From positions 1 to 63,356 of the forward strand of contig JABFXX010000301.1 in NCBI GenBank assembly GCA_013368795.1: a DNA stretch of 63,356 nt, read 5' to 3'. The DNA is from Kofleriaceae bacterium (GTDB lineage Bacteria; Myxococcota_A; Polyangia; Haliangiales; Haliangiaceae). Below are positions 34,856 through 43,201 of this stretch, piece by piece. The first letter of the stretch is position 1. Each line of letters begins with the position of its first letter. The position numbers were made by a program, and so were the translations under genes. Below the pieces are notes generated by a model, which was not told where the DNA came from, made no database searches, and was given only the letters and a program-made list of their open reading frames with translations.

Positions 34856-36094
34856 ATGTCTCGCCAGTGGCCCGCGCTCGCCGCGGTTCTCTCTCTGACA
34901 CTTTCATCTCAGCTCGCGTCTGCACGTCCGATCACACTCACCGAAGCACTCTCCCTCGCCGATCGCAGTCCCGCGCTCACGGCGGCGGAAGCACAGGTCG
35001 ACGCGGCACGAGGCAGCCTCGAGCAATCCGAGATCTACCCCTACAATCCCGTCCTCGGCGGCAGCTTCGGGCCTGCGCGGTCCCGGGGCATGACGTTCTA
35101 CGACTACGACGTCGGACTCAGCCAGACGATCGAGCTCGGCGGTAAGCGCCGTGCCCGCGTGTCCGCTGCCGCCGCAGAACGCGATGCGGCGGTGCAGACG
35201 CTCGCCTGGACCAAGGCCGTGCTCCACGCCGAGGTCCGCCGAGCCTTTCAGGAGGTGCTCGTCGCTCAGTCGCGCGTGACGGTGGCGACCGAAGCCGAGA
35301 CGTTCGCGCGCGAGCTGAGAGAGGCCGCGCTGGAACGCCTTCGACTCGGCGCTGCGACGCAGACCGAGGTGAACGTCGCGATCGCGAACCTCGGGCGATC
35401 GATCGTCGCGAAGCGGACTGCCGATCGCGACCTGATCCTCGCGCAGCGTGCATTCGGCGATGCGATGGGCGTCGTCGGAACCGGGCTGGAGCCGGTCGGT
35501 GCGTTGCCGACGTTTCCGGTCGCGCCTTCCGACGAGAAGATGCTCGTCGACGAGGCGATCTCGACGCGTCCCGATCTCATCGCGGCATACCGCACGCGGG
35601 CGGCTCGCTCCGCTGCGGTCGACCTCGCCGATGCACAGGCTGTCCCCGATCCCCAGCTCTCCGTCAGCTGGGTCCGGTCAGCCGTCGAGGATTCGAGCTC
35701 GATCGTCGTCGGCGCGCAGATCGCGCTGCCGCTGGTGAACCGGAACCAGGGGAATCGGCATGCGGCTCGTGCGGCTCTCAAGCGCGCGACCATCGAGCGC
35801 GACGCCGCTCGGCTCGCCATCGAACGTGACGTGCGCACCACGCGCCGTCGCTACCAGGCCGCCAGCGAGGCGGTCGCTGCATTCGATCAACAGGTCGTCG
35901 GCAAGCTCGGCGAGAACCTCAAGCTCGCCCGCGAGATGCTCGCGGCCGGAAAGCTCGGGCTCCTCGAGCTCAACACGGTTCGACGTGACCTCGTCGAATC
36001 TCAGCTCTCGTATCTCGATGCGATTGGAGAGGCAGTCGAAGCGCGCGCAGCGCTCGAGCGGGCACTCGGTCGTTCGTTGGAGGTGATGCCGTGA
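34856..36094 (+). CDS. TolC-family channel of second RND system (CzcC-like)
   Basis: 412 aa. Signal peptide ends LASARP. The repeats (LTEALSLADRSPALTAAEAQ, and RLAIERDVRTTRRRYQAASE) and GLSQTIELGGKRRARVSAAA, with LRLGAATQTEVNVAIANLGR later, fit CzcC. The gene ends in an ATGA overlap with the adaptor. Compared with the first TolC (29284) it is clearly a different subfamily, so the two CBA sets did not arise by a recent duplication. Confidence 0.9.
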   Translation: MSRQWPALAAVLSLTLSSQLASARPITLTEALSLADRSPALTAAEAQVDAARGSLEQSEIYPYNPVLGGSFGPARSRGMTFYDYDVGLSQTIELGGKRRARVSAAAAERDAAVQTLAWTKAVLHAEVRRAFQEVLVAQSRVTVATEAETFARELREAALERLRLGAATQTEVNVAIANLGRSIVAKRTADRDLILAQRAFGDAMGVVGTGLEPVGALPTFPVAPSDEKMLVDEAISTRPDLIAAYRTRAARSAAVDLADAQAVPDPQLSVSWVRSAVEDSSSIVVGAQIALPLVNRNQGNRHAARAALKRATIERDAARLAIERDVRTTRRRYQAASEAVAAFDQQVVGKLGENLKLAREMLAAGKLGLLELNTVRRDLVESQLSYLDAIGEAVEARAALERALGRSLEVMP

Positions 36095-37299
36095 AATCCA
36101 TCCTGATCATTTTCTCGCTGCTGGCGGCATGCAAGAGCGGCGACAAGGCGTCGGCATCGCTCGCCGCGGGCGACAAGGGACATGGCGAAACCGGCGAAGC
36201 CCACGAGGCAGAGGGGCATGCCGAAGGTGGAGTGACGGTTCATCTGACGCCCGAGCAGATCAAGTCCGCCAGCATCCAGCTCGCCACCGTCGAGACGCGC
36301 AAGGAGACGGCGGTCCTCGAGGCGAACGGTCAGATCGCGGCCGCGGACGATCGCCAGGCTCGGATCGGCGTGCGCGTTCCCGGACGCGTCACCGCGATCA
36401 AGGCAGCGGTCGGCGACACCGTCAAGAAGGGCCAGACGCTCGCCGTCGTCGAGTCGCCCGAGCTCGGTCGCGCGAAGTCGGACTACGTGTCGGCGGCGGC
36501 GGCAGCACGCCTTGCCAAGGAGAACGCCACCCGCGAGAAGCAGCTCTTCGAGCGAAGCATCAGTGCGGAGGTCGAGTGGCGCAAGGCAGAGGCCGAGTCG
36601 GTGCGCACGGAGGCCGAGCTCCAGGCAGCGGAGAACCGCCTCCACGCTCTCGGTGTCGGCGACGACGCGCTGCCCGACAAGGTCGCTCACTTCGGTTCGT
36701 CGCTCACGGCGGCTTCGCCGATCGCCGGTGTGATCGTCGACCGCGACGTGACGCTCGGCGAGATGGTGAACCCCGAGAAGACGCTGTTCCACGTCATGGA
36801 CCTGTCGCAGGTCTGGCTCATCGTCGACGTGTTCGAGCGCGATGTCTCGCAGGTCGCGCTGAAACAGAAGGTGAAGGTCCAGGTCACGGCGTACAAGGAG
36901 GAGGCGTTCGAAGGCGAGGTCAGCTACATCGGCGCCGTCGTCGAGCCGCGCAGTCGCGCCGTGAAGGTGCGGATCGCGCTGCCGAATGCAGAGGGCCGCC
37001 TCAAACCCGGCATGTTCGCGCGTGTCTCGCTGTCCGACACGAAGGGCACCGAACACGAGCACCTGTTTGTTCCCGTCGAGGCCGTGCAGCGCACCGACAA
37101 GGGACCGATCGTGTTCGTGCCCGGCGACAAGCCAGGAGAATTTGCCGCGCGTTCCGTCAAGACGGGCCACGAGGCCGGCAACAGCGTCGCGATCGAGACG
37201 GGCCTCAGCGCTGGCGACCAGGTCGTCGTCGCGGGCTCGTTCATCCTGAAGTCAGAGCTCAACAAGGAGTCGCTCGGCGAGGGCGGCCACTCCGATTAG
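36091..37299 (+). CDS. RND periplasmic adaptor of second system (CzcB-like)
   Basis: 402 aa. Lipobox LLAAC (about 8-12), then a His/Glu tract (GHGETGEAHEAEGHAEGG). The barrel/lipoyl halves (VRVPGRVTAIKAAVGDTVKK, ASPIAGVIVDRDVTLGEMVN) and a short hairpin (KSDYVSAAAAARLAKENATR) follow; AGMFARV-type strands near the end. Shorter than the first adaptor because it lacks the extra N-domain. Known role: passes metal from the pump to the channel. Ten bases before the pump gene. Confidence 0.9.
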   Translation: MKSILIIFSLLAACKSGDKASASLAAGDKGHGETGEAHEAEGHAEGGVTVHLTPEQIKSASIQLATVETRKETAVLEANGQIAAADDRQARIGVRVPGRVTAIKAAVGDTVKKGQTLAVVESPELGRAKSDYVSAAAAARLAKENATREKQLFERSISAEVEWRKAEAESVRTEAELQAAENRLHALGVGDDALPDKVAHFGSSLTAASPIAGVIVDRDVTLGEMVNPEKTLFHVMDLSQVWLIVDVFERDVSQVALKQKVKVQVTAYKEEAFEGEVSYIGAVVEPRSRAVKVRIALPNAEGRLKPGMFARVSLSDTKGTEHEHLFVPVEAVQRTDKGPIVFVPGDKPGEFAARSVKTGHEAGNSVAIETGLSAGDQVVVAGSFILKSELNKESLGEGGHSD

Positions 37300-37309
37300 G
37301 GAGACGACC

Positions 37310-40300
37310 ATGCTCGAAAAGATCATTCGCTGGTCGGTCGCCAACCGCATCATCGTCATCATCCTGTCGCTCGTTCTCGTCGCCGGTGGAATCGTGGCGA
37401 TGCAGCGGCTTCCGATCGACGCGGTTCCCGACGTGACCAATGTCCAGGTCCAGGTTCTGACCAAGGCGCCCGCGCTCGGGCCGGAGGAGGTCGAGAAGTT
37501 CATCACGACGCCCGTCGAGCTCTCGATGAGCGGCCTGCCGGGCCTCGAGGAGGTCCGCTCGACGTCGAAGTTCGGGCTGTCGGCCGTGACCGTCGTGTTC
37601 GAGGACGGCACGGACATCTACTTCGCGCGGCAGCTGATCAACGAACGCCTGCAGCAGGCGCGTGAAGCGATTCCACAAGGCTATGGCGAGCCCGAGATGG
37701 GACCGATCTCGACCGGCCTCGGCGAGATCTACCAGTTCGAGGTTCGCAACGCTCCCGTCGACGAATCGATCGCCGGCGAGCATCCGGCGAAGAAGTCGCC
37801 GATGGAGCTGCGCTCGATCCTGGAATGGGAGATCGCGCCGCGCCTCCGCACGGTGGCTGGTGTCATCGAGGTCAACGCGTTCGGTGGCGAGCTCAAGACG
37901 TACGAGGTCCAGGTCCGTCCCGACGATCTGACGCGGCACGACATCGCGGTCGACGACGTCATGAAGGCGCTCGAACGCAATAACGCGAACGCCGGTGGCG
38001 CGTACATCGAGCGCGCCGGCGAGCAGTTCCTCGTGCGCGGTGAGGGCCTGGTCTCCACGCTCGAGGACATCGGTGACATCGTCGTCACCAACGATGCCGA
38101 CGGCACGCCGATCTTCATCCGCAACATCGCGGACGTGAAGTTCGCACCGATGGTTCGCCAGGGCGCGGTGACGCGCGATGGCCGCGGCGAGGTCGTGACC
38201 GGCATCGCGATGATGTTGATGGGAGCGAACTCGCGAAAGGTCGTCACCGATCTCAAGGCGGAGGTCGAGAGACTGCGCCCGAGCCTCGCGAAGATGGGCG
38301 TGGTGATCGACACGTTCTACGACCGCACGGCGCTCGTGAACAAGACGATCCACACGGTCTCGAAGAGCCTCATCGAAGGTGGCCTCCTCGTCATCGTCAT
38401 CCTGTTCCTGATGCTGCGGAACCTGCGCGCGGGTCTGGTTGTCGCGAGCGTGATCCCGCTGGCGATGCTGTTCGCATTCATCGGCATGACCCGACTCGAC
38501 GTGTCCGGAAACCTCATGTCGCTCGGTGCGCTCGACTTCGGGCTCATCGTCGACGGCGCGGTGATCCTGATCGAGAACTCGATCCGGCTCATCGCCGAGA
38601 AGTCACATCATCTCGGCAGACCGCTCACACCTGGCGAACGCGCCGAGACCGTCGTCGAAGCCTCGGCCGAAGTCCGGCGCGCGACGCTGTTCGGCGTGAT
38701 CATCATCTCGATCGTCTACCTGCCGATCCTCGCGCTCGTCGGGATCGAGGGGAAGATGTTCAGGCCGATGGCGATGACGGTCCTGCTCGCGCTGACCGGA
38801 TCGATGATCCTGGCGTTCACGTTCGTTCCGGCGCTCGCGTCGATGGTGCTGCCGAGGCGTATGGCCGAGAAGGACAGCGTCATCGTCGCAGCCGCGCGCA
38901 AGGGCTTCGAGCCGGCGCTCCGGCGCACGATGCGCCATCCGGTGATCACGGCGATCATCGCGGTCGTCGCGCTCGCGGGCACCGGCATCGTCGCGACGCG
39001 GCTCGGCGCCGAGTTCGTACCAACGCTCGACGAAGGCGCCATCGCGCTCCAGGCATGGCGCCCGCCGAGCGTGTCGCTCGAGGAGTCCGTCCGCCAGACC
39101 ACCGAGATGGAGAAGGTCCTCGAGGAGTTTCCCGAGGTCGTCACGGTCGTCTCGAAGACAGGCCGTGCAGAGATCGCGACGGACCCGATGGGCGTCGAGG
39201 TCTCGGACGTGTTCGTGATGCTCCGGCCGCACGAGGAATGGACGACCGCGGGCGATCGCGAAGCGCTGGTCGCCAAGATCGACGAACGTCTGAAGGCGCG
39301 CTTGCCCGGCACGATGTTCAGCTATTCGCAGCCGATCCAGCTTCGCGTCGACGAGCTCATCTCGGGCGTTCGTTCCGAGGTCGCCGTGAAGGTGTTCGGC
39401 GATGACCTCGAAACCTTGAATCGCGTCGCCGCCAAGGTCGTGGCGGTGCTGTCGAAGGTTCCAGGCGCCGCCGAGGTGAAGGCCGAGCAGACCGCAGGCT
39501 TGCCGGTCCTCCGGGTCCTGATCGATCGCCGCGCGATCGCTCGCTACGGGCTCAACGCGGGTGACGTCCTCGATGTCATCTCGACGCTGGGTGGTCGCCA
39601 GGTCGGCGTCGTGCTCGAGGGATCGAAGCGCTACGCTCTGCAAGTTCGCTTCGCCCCGGAGGCGCGGACGAGCGTCGACGCCGTCAAGCGGCTACTCGTG
39701 CGAGCCCCGAACGGCGAGCGGGTTCCGCTCGAGCAGGTCGCCGACGTGGTGATCGAGGACGGCCCCGCTCAGATCAGTCACGAGCAGGGCAGGCGCCGCG
39801 TGACGATCGAGCTCAATGTCCGCGGCCGAGACCTCGCCTCGTTCGTCTCCGACGCCCAGGCCAAGCTGCTGGCCGCGGACGTGGTGCCGGCCGGCTACTT
39901 CGTCGAGTGGGGCGGCCAGTTCGAGAACCTGGCGGCTGCGAGCAAACGCCTCCTCATCGTCGTTCCGCTCGCGCTGGCGCTCATCCTGGTGCTGCTCTAC
40001 ATGAGCTTCAACTCGATCGCGCTCGGACTCCTCATCTACCTCAACGTGCCGTTCGCGATCATCGGCGGCATCCTCGCGCTCGCGATCCGAGGCCTGCCGC
40101 TCTCGATCTCGGCGGGCGTCGGGTTCATCGCGCTGTTCGGTGTCGCGGTCCTCAACGGCCTCGTGCTGATGGGCTCCGTACAGCATCGACGAGCCAGTGG
40201 TGTCCCGGCCGCGCGCGCCGCGTACGAGATCGCGCAGCTCCGGCTTCGGCCCGTGCTGATGACGGCCCTGGTCGCGTCGCTCGGCTTCGTGCCGATGGCG

Positions 40301-40495
40301 ATCGCGCGTGGTGCCGGTGCGGAGGTGCAGCGACCGCTCGCGACCGTCGTGATCGGCGGCATCCTGACGTCGACGGTGTTGACGCTGCTGGTGCTGCCGA
40401 CCGTGTACGCGTGGCTATTCGGACGGCGCGAGCTCGGTGGCCGCGCCCATCACATCGGCACGCTCGGCCCCGGGCAAAAGGAAGACGAGTCGTGA
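37310..40495 (+). CDS. czcA: Heavy-metal RND pump, CzcA family
   Basis: 1061 aa. Starts MLEKIIRWSVANRIIVIILS and has RLPIDAVPDVTNVQVQVLTK, both typical of CzcA. The helix-4 motif is DFGLIVDGAVILIEN, close to the DFGxxxDGAxxxxEN set of pumps for divalent zinc, cobalt and cadmium, and different from the first pump's AIGALVDDAIIDVEN. RVDELISGVRSEVAVKVFGDD and FIALFGVAVLNGLVLMGSVQ complete the picture. Metal call is from motif class, not tested. The heme lipoprotein at 40522 follows by 26 bases and is likely co-transcribed. Confidence 0.92.
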   Translation: MLEKIIRWSVANRIIVIILSLVLVAGGIVAMQRLPIDAVPDVTNVQVQVLTKAPALGPEEVEKFITTPVELSMSGLPGLEEVRSTSKFGLSAVTVVFEDGTDIYFARQLINERLQQAREAIPQGYGEPEMGPISTGLGEIYQFEVRNAPVDESIAGEHPAKKSPMELRSILEWEIAPRLRTVAGVIEVNAFGGELKTYEVQVRPDDLTRHDIAVDDVMKALERNNANAGGAYIERAGEQFLVRGEGLVSTLEDIGDIVVTNDADGTPIFIRNIADVKFAPMVRQGAVTRDGRGEVVTGIAMMLMGANSRKVVTDLKAEVERLRPSLAKMGVVIDTFYDRTALVNKTIHTVSKSLIEGGLLVIVILFLMLRNLRAGLVVASVIPLAMLFAFIGMTRLDVSGNLMSLGALDFGLIVDGAVILIENSIRLIAEKSHHLGRPLTPGERAETVVEASAEVRRATLFGVIIISIVYLPILALVGIEGKMFRPMAMTVLLALTGSMILAFTFVPALASMVLPRRMAEKDSVIVAAARKGFEPALRRTMRHPVITAIIAVVALAGTGIVATRLGAEFVPTLDEGAIALQAWRPPSVSLEESVRQTTEMEKVLEEFPEVVTVVSKTGRAEIATDPMGVEVSDVFVMLRPHEEWTTAGDREALVAKIDERLKARLPGTMFSYSQPIQLRVDELISGVRSEVAVKVFGDDLETLNRVAAKVVAVLSKVPGAAEVKAEQTAGLPVLRVLIDRRAIARYGLNAGDVLDVISTLGGRQVGVVLEGSKRYALQVRFAPEARTSVDAVKRLLVRAPNGERVPLEQVADVVIEDGPAQISHEQGRRRVTIELNVRGRDLASFVSDAQAKLLAADVVPAGYFVEWGGQFENLAAASKRLLIVVPLALALILVLLYMSFNSIALGLLIYLNVPFAIIGGILALAIRGLPLSISAGVGFIALFGVAVLNGLVLMGSVQHRRASGVPAARAAYEIAQLRLRPVLMTALVASLGFVPMAIARGAGAEVQRPLATVVIGGILTSTVLTLLVLPTVYAWLFGRRELGGRAHHIGTLGPGQKEDES

Positions 40496-40521
40496 GGAAC
40501 CCAGACAGTAGGAGAACTTCG

Positions 40522-40941
40522 ATGGCCGTTCGATTCAGCATTCACAAGGTCGTGCTCGCATCCTCGTTGCTGGTCTTCGCGATGGGCCACGGTGGCGGAG
40601 GTTGCTGTAGTGACGAGGCTGAAGAGGTGCTCGGACCTTCCACCGAGACGCAGTGCCCGCCGACCTCGACGCTGACGTACGCGAGCTTCGGCCAGCCGTT
40701 CATGACGAGCTACTGCACGCGGTGTCACTCGTCGACGCTGACCGGAGCCGACCGGATGGGCGCGCCTGCGTTTCACGACTTCGACACGCAGATCGGGATC
40801 CAGCAGGTCGCGGATCACGTCGATCAGGTCGCCGGATCCGGGCCCGCGGCGACGAACGAGTCGATGCCGCCCGACGGCGCGAAGCCGACCCTCGACGAGC
40901 GCAAGAAGCTCGCCGAGTGGATCGCGTGCGGAGCACCGTGA
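40522..40941 (+). CDS. One-heme c-type lipoprotein-like protein, paralogue C
   Basis: 139 aa from ATG 40522, with AGGAG at 40510-40514. The signal (VVLASSLLVFAMGHGGGGCC) ends with a Cys pair where a lipobox would be. YCTRCHSSTL (about 58) is the heme-c motif; SMPPD (about 115) gives Met. Same frame as the genes at 21053 and 22792. It is the last gene of the czc operon, so a one-heme carrier travels with a metal pump, 17-19 kb from its two relatives. Confidence 0.75.
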   Translation: MAVRFSIHKVVLASSLLVFAMGHGGGGCCSDEAEEVLGPSTETQCPPTSTLTYASFGQPFMTSYCTRCHSSTLTGADRMGAPAFHDFDTQIGIQQVADHVDQVAGSGPAATNESMPPDGAKPTLDERKKLAEWIACGAP

Positions 40942-40961
40942 TGCGGAAGCCGTGAGGGGCA

Positions 40962-42380
40962 CTAGCCCTTGACGACGCCGAGCGGGACGAGGCGCGCGAC
41001 CTTCTTCGCGAGGCCCGCGCCGGCGACGACGTCGACGACGCGATCGATGTCCTTGTAGGCCTCGGGCGCCTCCTCGGCGAGCTCGGCGTTCGACGGGCAG
41101 CGGACCGTGATGCCGTGCGCCTCGAGCTCCTTGCGCAGCGCGTGTCCCGCGACCTGGCGCTTCGCCGCGCCGCGCGACAGGACGCGTCCCGCGCCGTGGC
41201 ACACGCTCGCGTACGAGCGCGTCTCTGCCTCGTCGGTGCCGACGAGCACGTACGACGCGGTGCCCATGCTGCCCGGGATGAACACCGGCTGACCGACATC
41301 ACGGTAGCGCTCGGGGGTCTCCGGGTTCGCGGGACCGAACGCGCGCGTCGCGCCCTTGCGATGCACGCACAGCTCGCGATCGCCGTGGCGCTCGATCTTC
41401 GCCGTGTTGTGGCCGACGTCGTAGATCAGGCGGAGACTCGCGTGCGCGTGCCGCTGGAACACGCCACGCACGCGGTGCGCGATCAGCTGGCGATTCGCAA
41501 ACGCGAAGTTCGCGGCCGCGCGCATGGCCGCGAGGTAGCGCTGGCCCTCGGGGGACGACAGCGGCGCGCACGCGAGCTGGCGATCGGGTAGCACGATGCC
41601 GTAGCGCGCCTGCGCGGCGTCCATGAGGCGGAGGAAGTCGGTGCAGACCTGGTGGCCGAGGCCGCGCGAGCCGGTGTGAATGAGGACGGTGACCTGGCCT
41701 TCGCGCAGGCCGAGCCGATCGGCGAGCCTCGTGTCGAACACGGTCTCGACCGCGCCGACCTCGACGAAGTGGTTGCCACCGCCGAGCGTGCCGAGCTGAT
41801 CGGCGCCGCGCTGGTACGCGCGCTCGCTGACCGCGTGAGGATCGGCGCCGTCGAGGCAGCCGCCCGACTCGATGACGTCGAGGTCCTCGGTCACGCCCCA
41901 GCCGAGGTGAGTGACGGCCTCGCGCGCGCCGCCGGCGAGGACGCGTGCGAGTGCGGCGTGCTCGAGCGAGACGCGGCCGCCGTGGCCGTAGCCGCTCGGG
42001 ATCGTCCGGCTGATGTCGTGGACGATGCGCTCGGCGAGCGGCTGGAACGTCTCGCGATCGAGGTCGCTCGCGAGCAGGCGCACGCCGCAGTTGATGTCGA
42101 AGCCGATGCCGCCCGGCGAGATCGCACCGTCGGGCAGGCGCGTCGCGGCGACGCCACCGACGGGGAACCCGTAGCCCTCGTGCATGTCGGGCATGCCGTA
42201 GACAGGACCGTCGATGCCGGGCAGCGACCGCACGTTCGATAGCTGCTGCAGGCTGTGGTCGCGCGAGATCGCCGCGATCAACGCGTCGTCGGCGAACACG
42301 TGCGCCGGCAGCGGCGCCGCGGCAATGTCATCGACGAGCTCGAATTCGAATGGCGTGATGGATTCGGCATGAAGGCTCAT
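40962..42380 (-). CDS. rtcB: RNA-splicing ligase RtcB
   Basis: 472 aa from ATG 42380. Signatures: GMPDMHEGYGFPVGGVAA, SPGGIGFDINCGVRLLASD (metal/GTP site), LGGGNHFVEV, HTGSRGLGHQ and CHGAGRVLSR, whose His is the guanylylated residue. Joins RNA 2',3'-cyclic phosphate or 3'-phosphate ends to 5'-OH ends using GTP and manganese. Preceded by archease with only two bases between. No RtcA or RtcR regulator visible here. Confidence 0.95.
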   Translation of the reverse strand: MSLHAESITPFEFELVDDIAAAPLPAHVFADDALIAAISRDHSLQQLSNVRSLPGIDGPVYGMPDMHEGYGFPVGGVAATRLPDGAISPGGIGFDINCGVRLLASDLDRETFQPLAERIVHDISRTIPSGYGHGGRVSLEHAALARVLAGGAREAVTHLGWGVTEDLDVIESGGCLDGADPHAVSERAYQRGADQLGTLGGGNHFVEVGAVETVFDTRLADRLGLREGQVTVLIHTGSRGLGHQVCTDFLRLMDAAQARYGIVLPDRQLACAPLSSPEGQRYLAAMRAAANFAFANRQLIAHRVRGVFQRHAHASLRLIYDVGHNTAKIERHGDRELCVHRKGATRAFGPANPETPERYRDVGQPVFIPGSMGTASYVLVGTDEAETRSYASVCHGAGRVLSRGAAKRQVAGHALRKELEAHGITVRCPSNAELAEEAPEAYKDIDRVVDVVAGAGLAKKVARLVPLGVVKG

Positions 42381-42382
42381 GG

Positions 42383-42787
42383 TCAAACATCCAGGATCAG
42401 CGTCGCGTGCGTTCCTCGGGGATCCGACGTGACATGCAGGCCGTGCATCGTCGCGGCCTTCACCGCGGTGCGCGTCTCGGCGAACGGCATGCCGCGGATG
42501 CACGCGTCGAGGCTCGTCGGGGTGAGCTCGTTGATCGCGACGTCGCGATAGAGCAGGTGATCGATCTCGGTGCGCGCGACGAGCTCGTTCACCCACGCGA
42601 CGAGCAGTGCCTCGAAGTCGCGGCCGGTGACGGCGACGCGTTGCCACTCGCCGGCCGCCTGGTCCGCGGGCGTTCCGAGCAGCTCGGCGAGCGCGCGCGT
42701 TGCTTCGGCGAACAGCTCGGCCGGGTTGCCGGCGTCGAGGCGCAGCTGGACTTCGCCGGTGTGTGGTTCGAATGCGTGCGACGCCAT
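42383..42787 (-). CDS. Archease-like protein
   Basis: 134 aa from ATG 42787; an in-frame ATG at 42853 exists but would almost meet the neighbouring start. FEPHTGEVQLRLDAGNPAEL replaces the usual EHTADIGIRA opening, and LLVAWVNELVARTEIDHLLY plus HGLHV near the end match archease. Known role: primes RtcB turnover with GTP and metal. Directly upstream of rtcB on the same strand. The divergence from the canonical start (HTG rather than HTAD) is worth noting. Confidence 0.85.
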   Translation of the reverse strand: MASHAFEPHTGEVQLRLDAGNPAELFAEATRALAELLGTPADQAAGEWQRVAVTGRDFEALLVAWVNELVARTEIDHLLYRDVAINELTPTSLDACIRGMPFAETRTAVKAATMHGLHVTSDPRGTHATLILDV

Positions 42788-42864
42788 CGCACGAACATCG
42801 GTGCGAAGGTCGTGCCTCGTGCGGACGCGGTGGCCGTGGCGTGCGCGATGCATCGCGATCGCTC

Positions 42865-43170
42865 ATGGCCACTGCCACCGCTGATGAGATCGGAGAGCTG
42901 CTGGAAGATCGCGCCGACGAGACGATCGTCGATCGGATCGCGAACACCGGGGCGAGCATGGACGAGATCGCCGAGGCCATGGAGGACCTGGACTACGAGC
43001 GACGCTTCGGAGAAACGCGCGAGCCCTCGTCGCCGCGGGTCGAGGAGGTCCGCGCCATCCTCGAGGAGGTGTCCGGGCCTGAGGACCTCGAGGACGTGCA
43101 GGACGAGGACGAGGAGGACGAGGGTCTCACCGTCGTCGAGATCGACGAGCTCGGTCACGAGCCTCCGTGA
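42865..43170 (+). CDS. Small acidic protein, unknown
   Basis: 101 aa, about 30 % Asp plus Glu with few basic residues. DEIGELLEDRADETIVDRIA and SMDEIAEAMEDLDYERRFG predict helices; the C-terminal DVQDEDEEDEG is a strongly acidic stretch. No signal peptide. Divergent from archease with 77 bases between starts. No family recognised; real because of its start context and codon pattern. Confidence 0.55.
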   Translation: MATATADEIGELLEDRADETIVDRIANTGASMDEIAEAMEDLDYERRFGETREPSSPRVEEVRAILEEVSGPEDLEDVQDEDEEDEGLTVVEIDELGHEPP

Positions 43171-43201
43171 CGTGCAGCGGATTCTGAGTGCGAGCTTCTC
43201 G

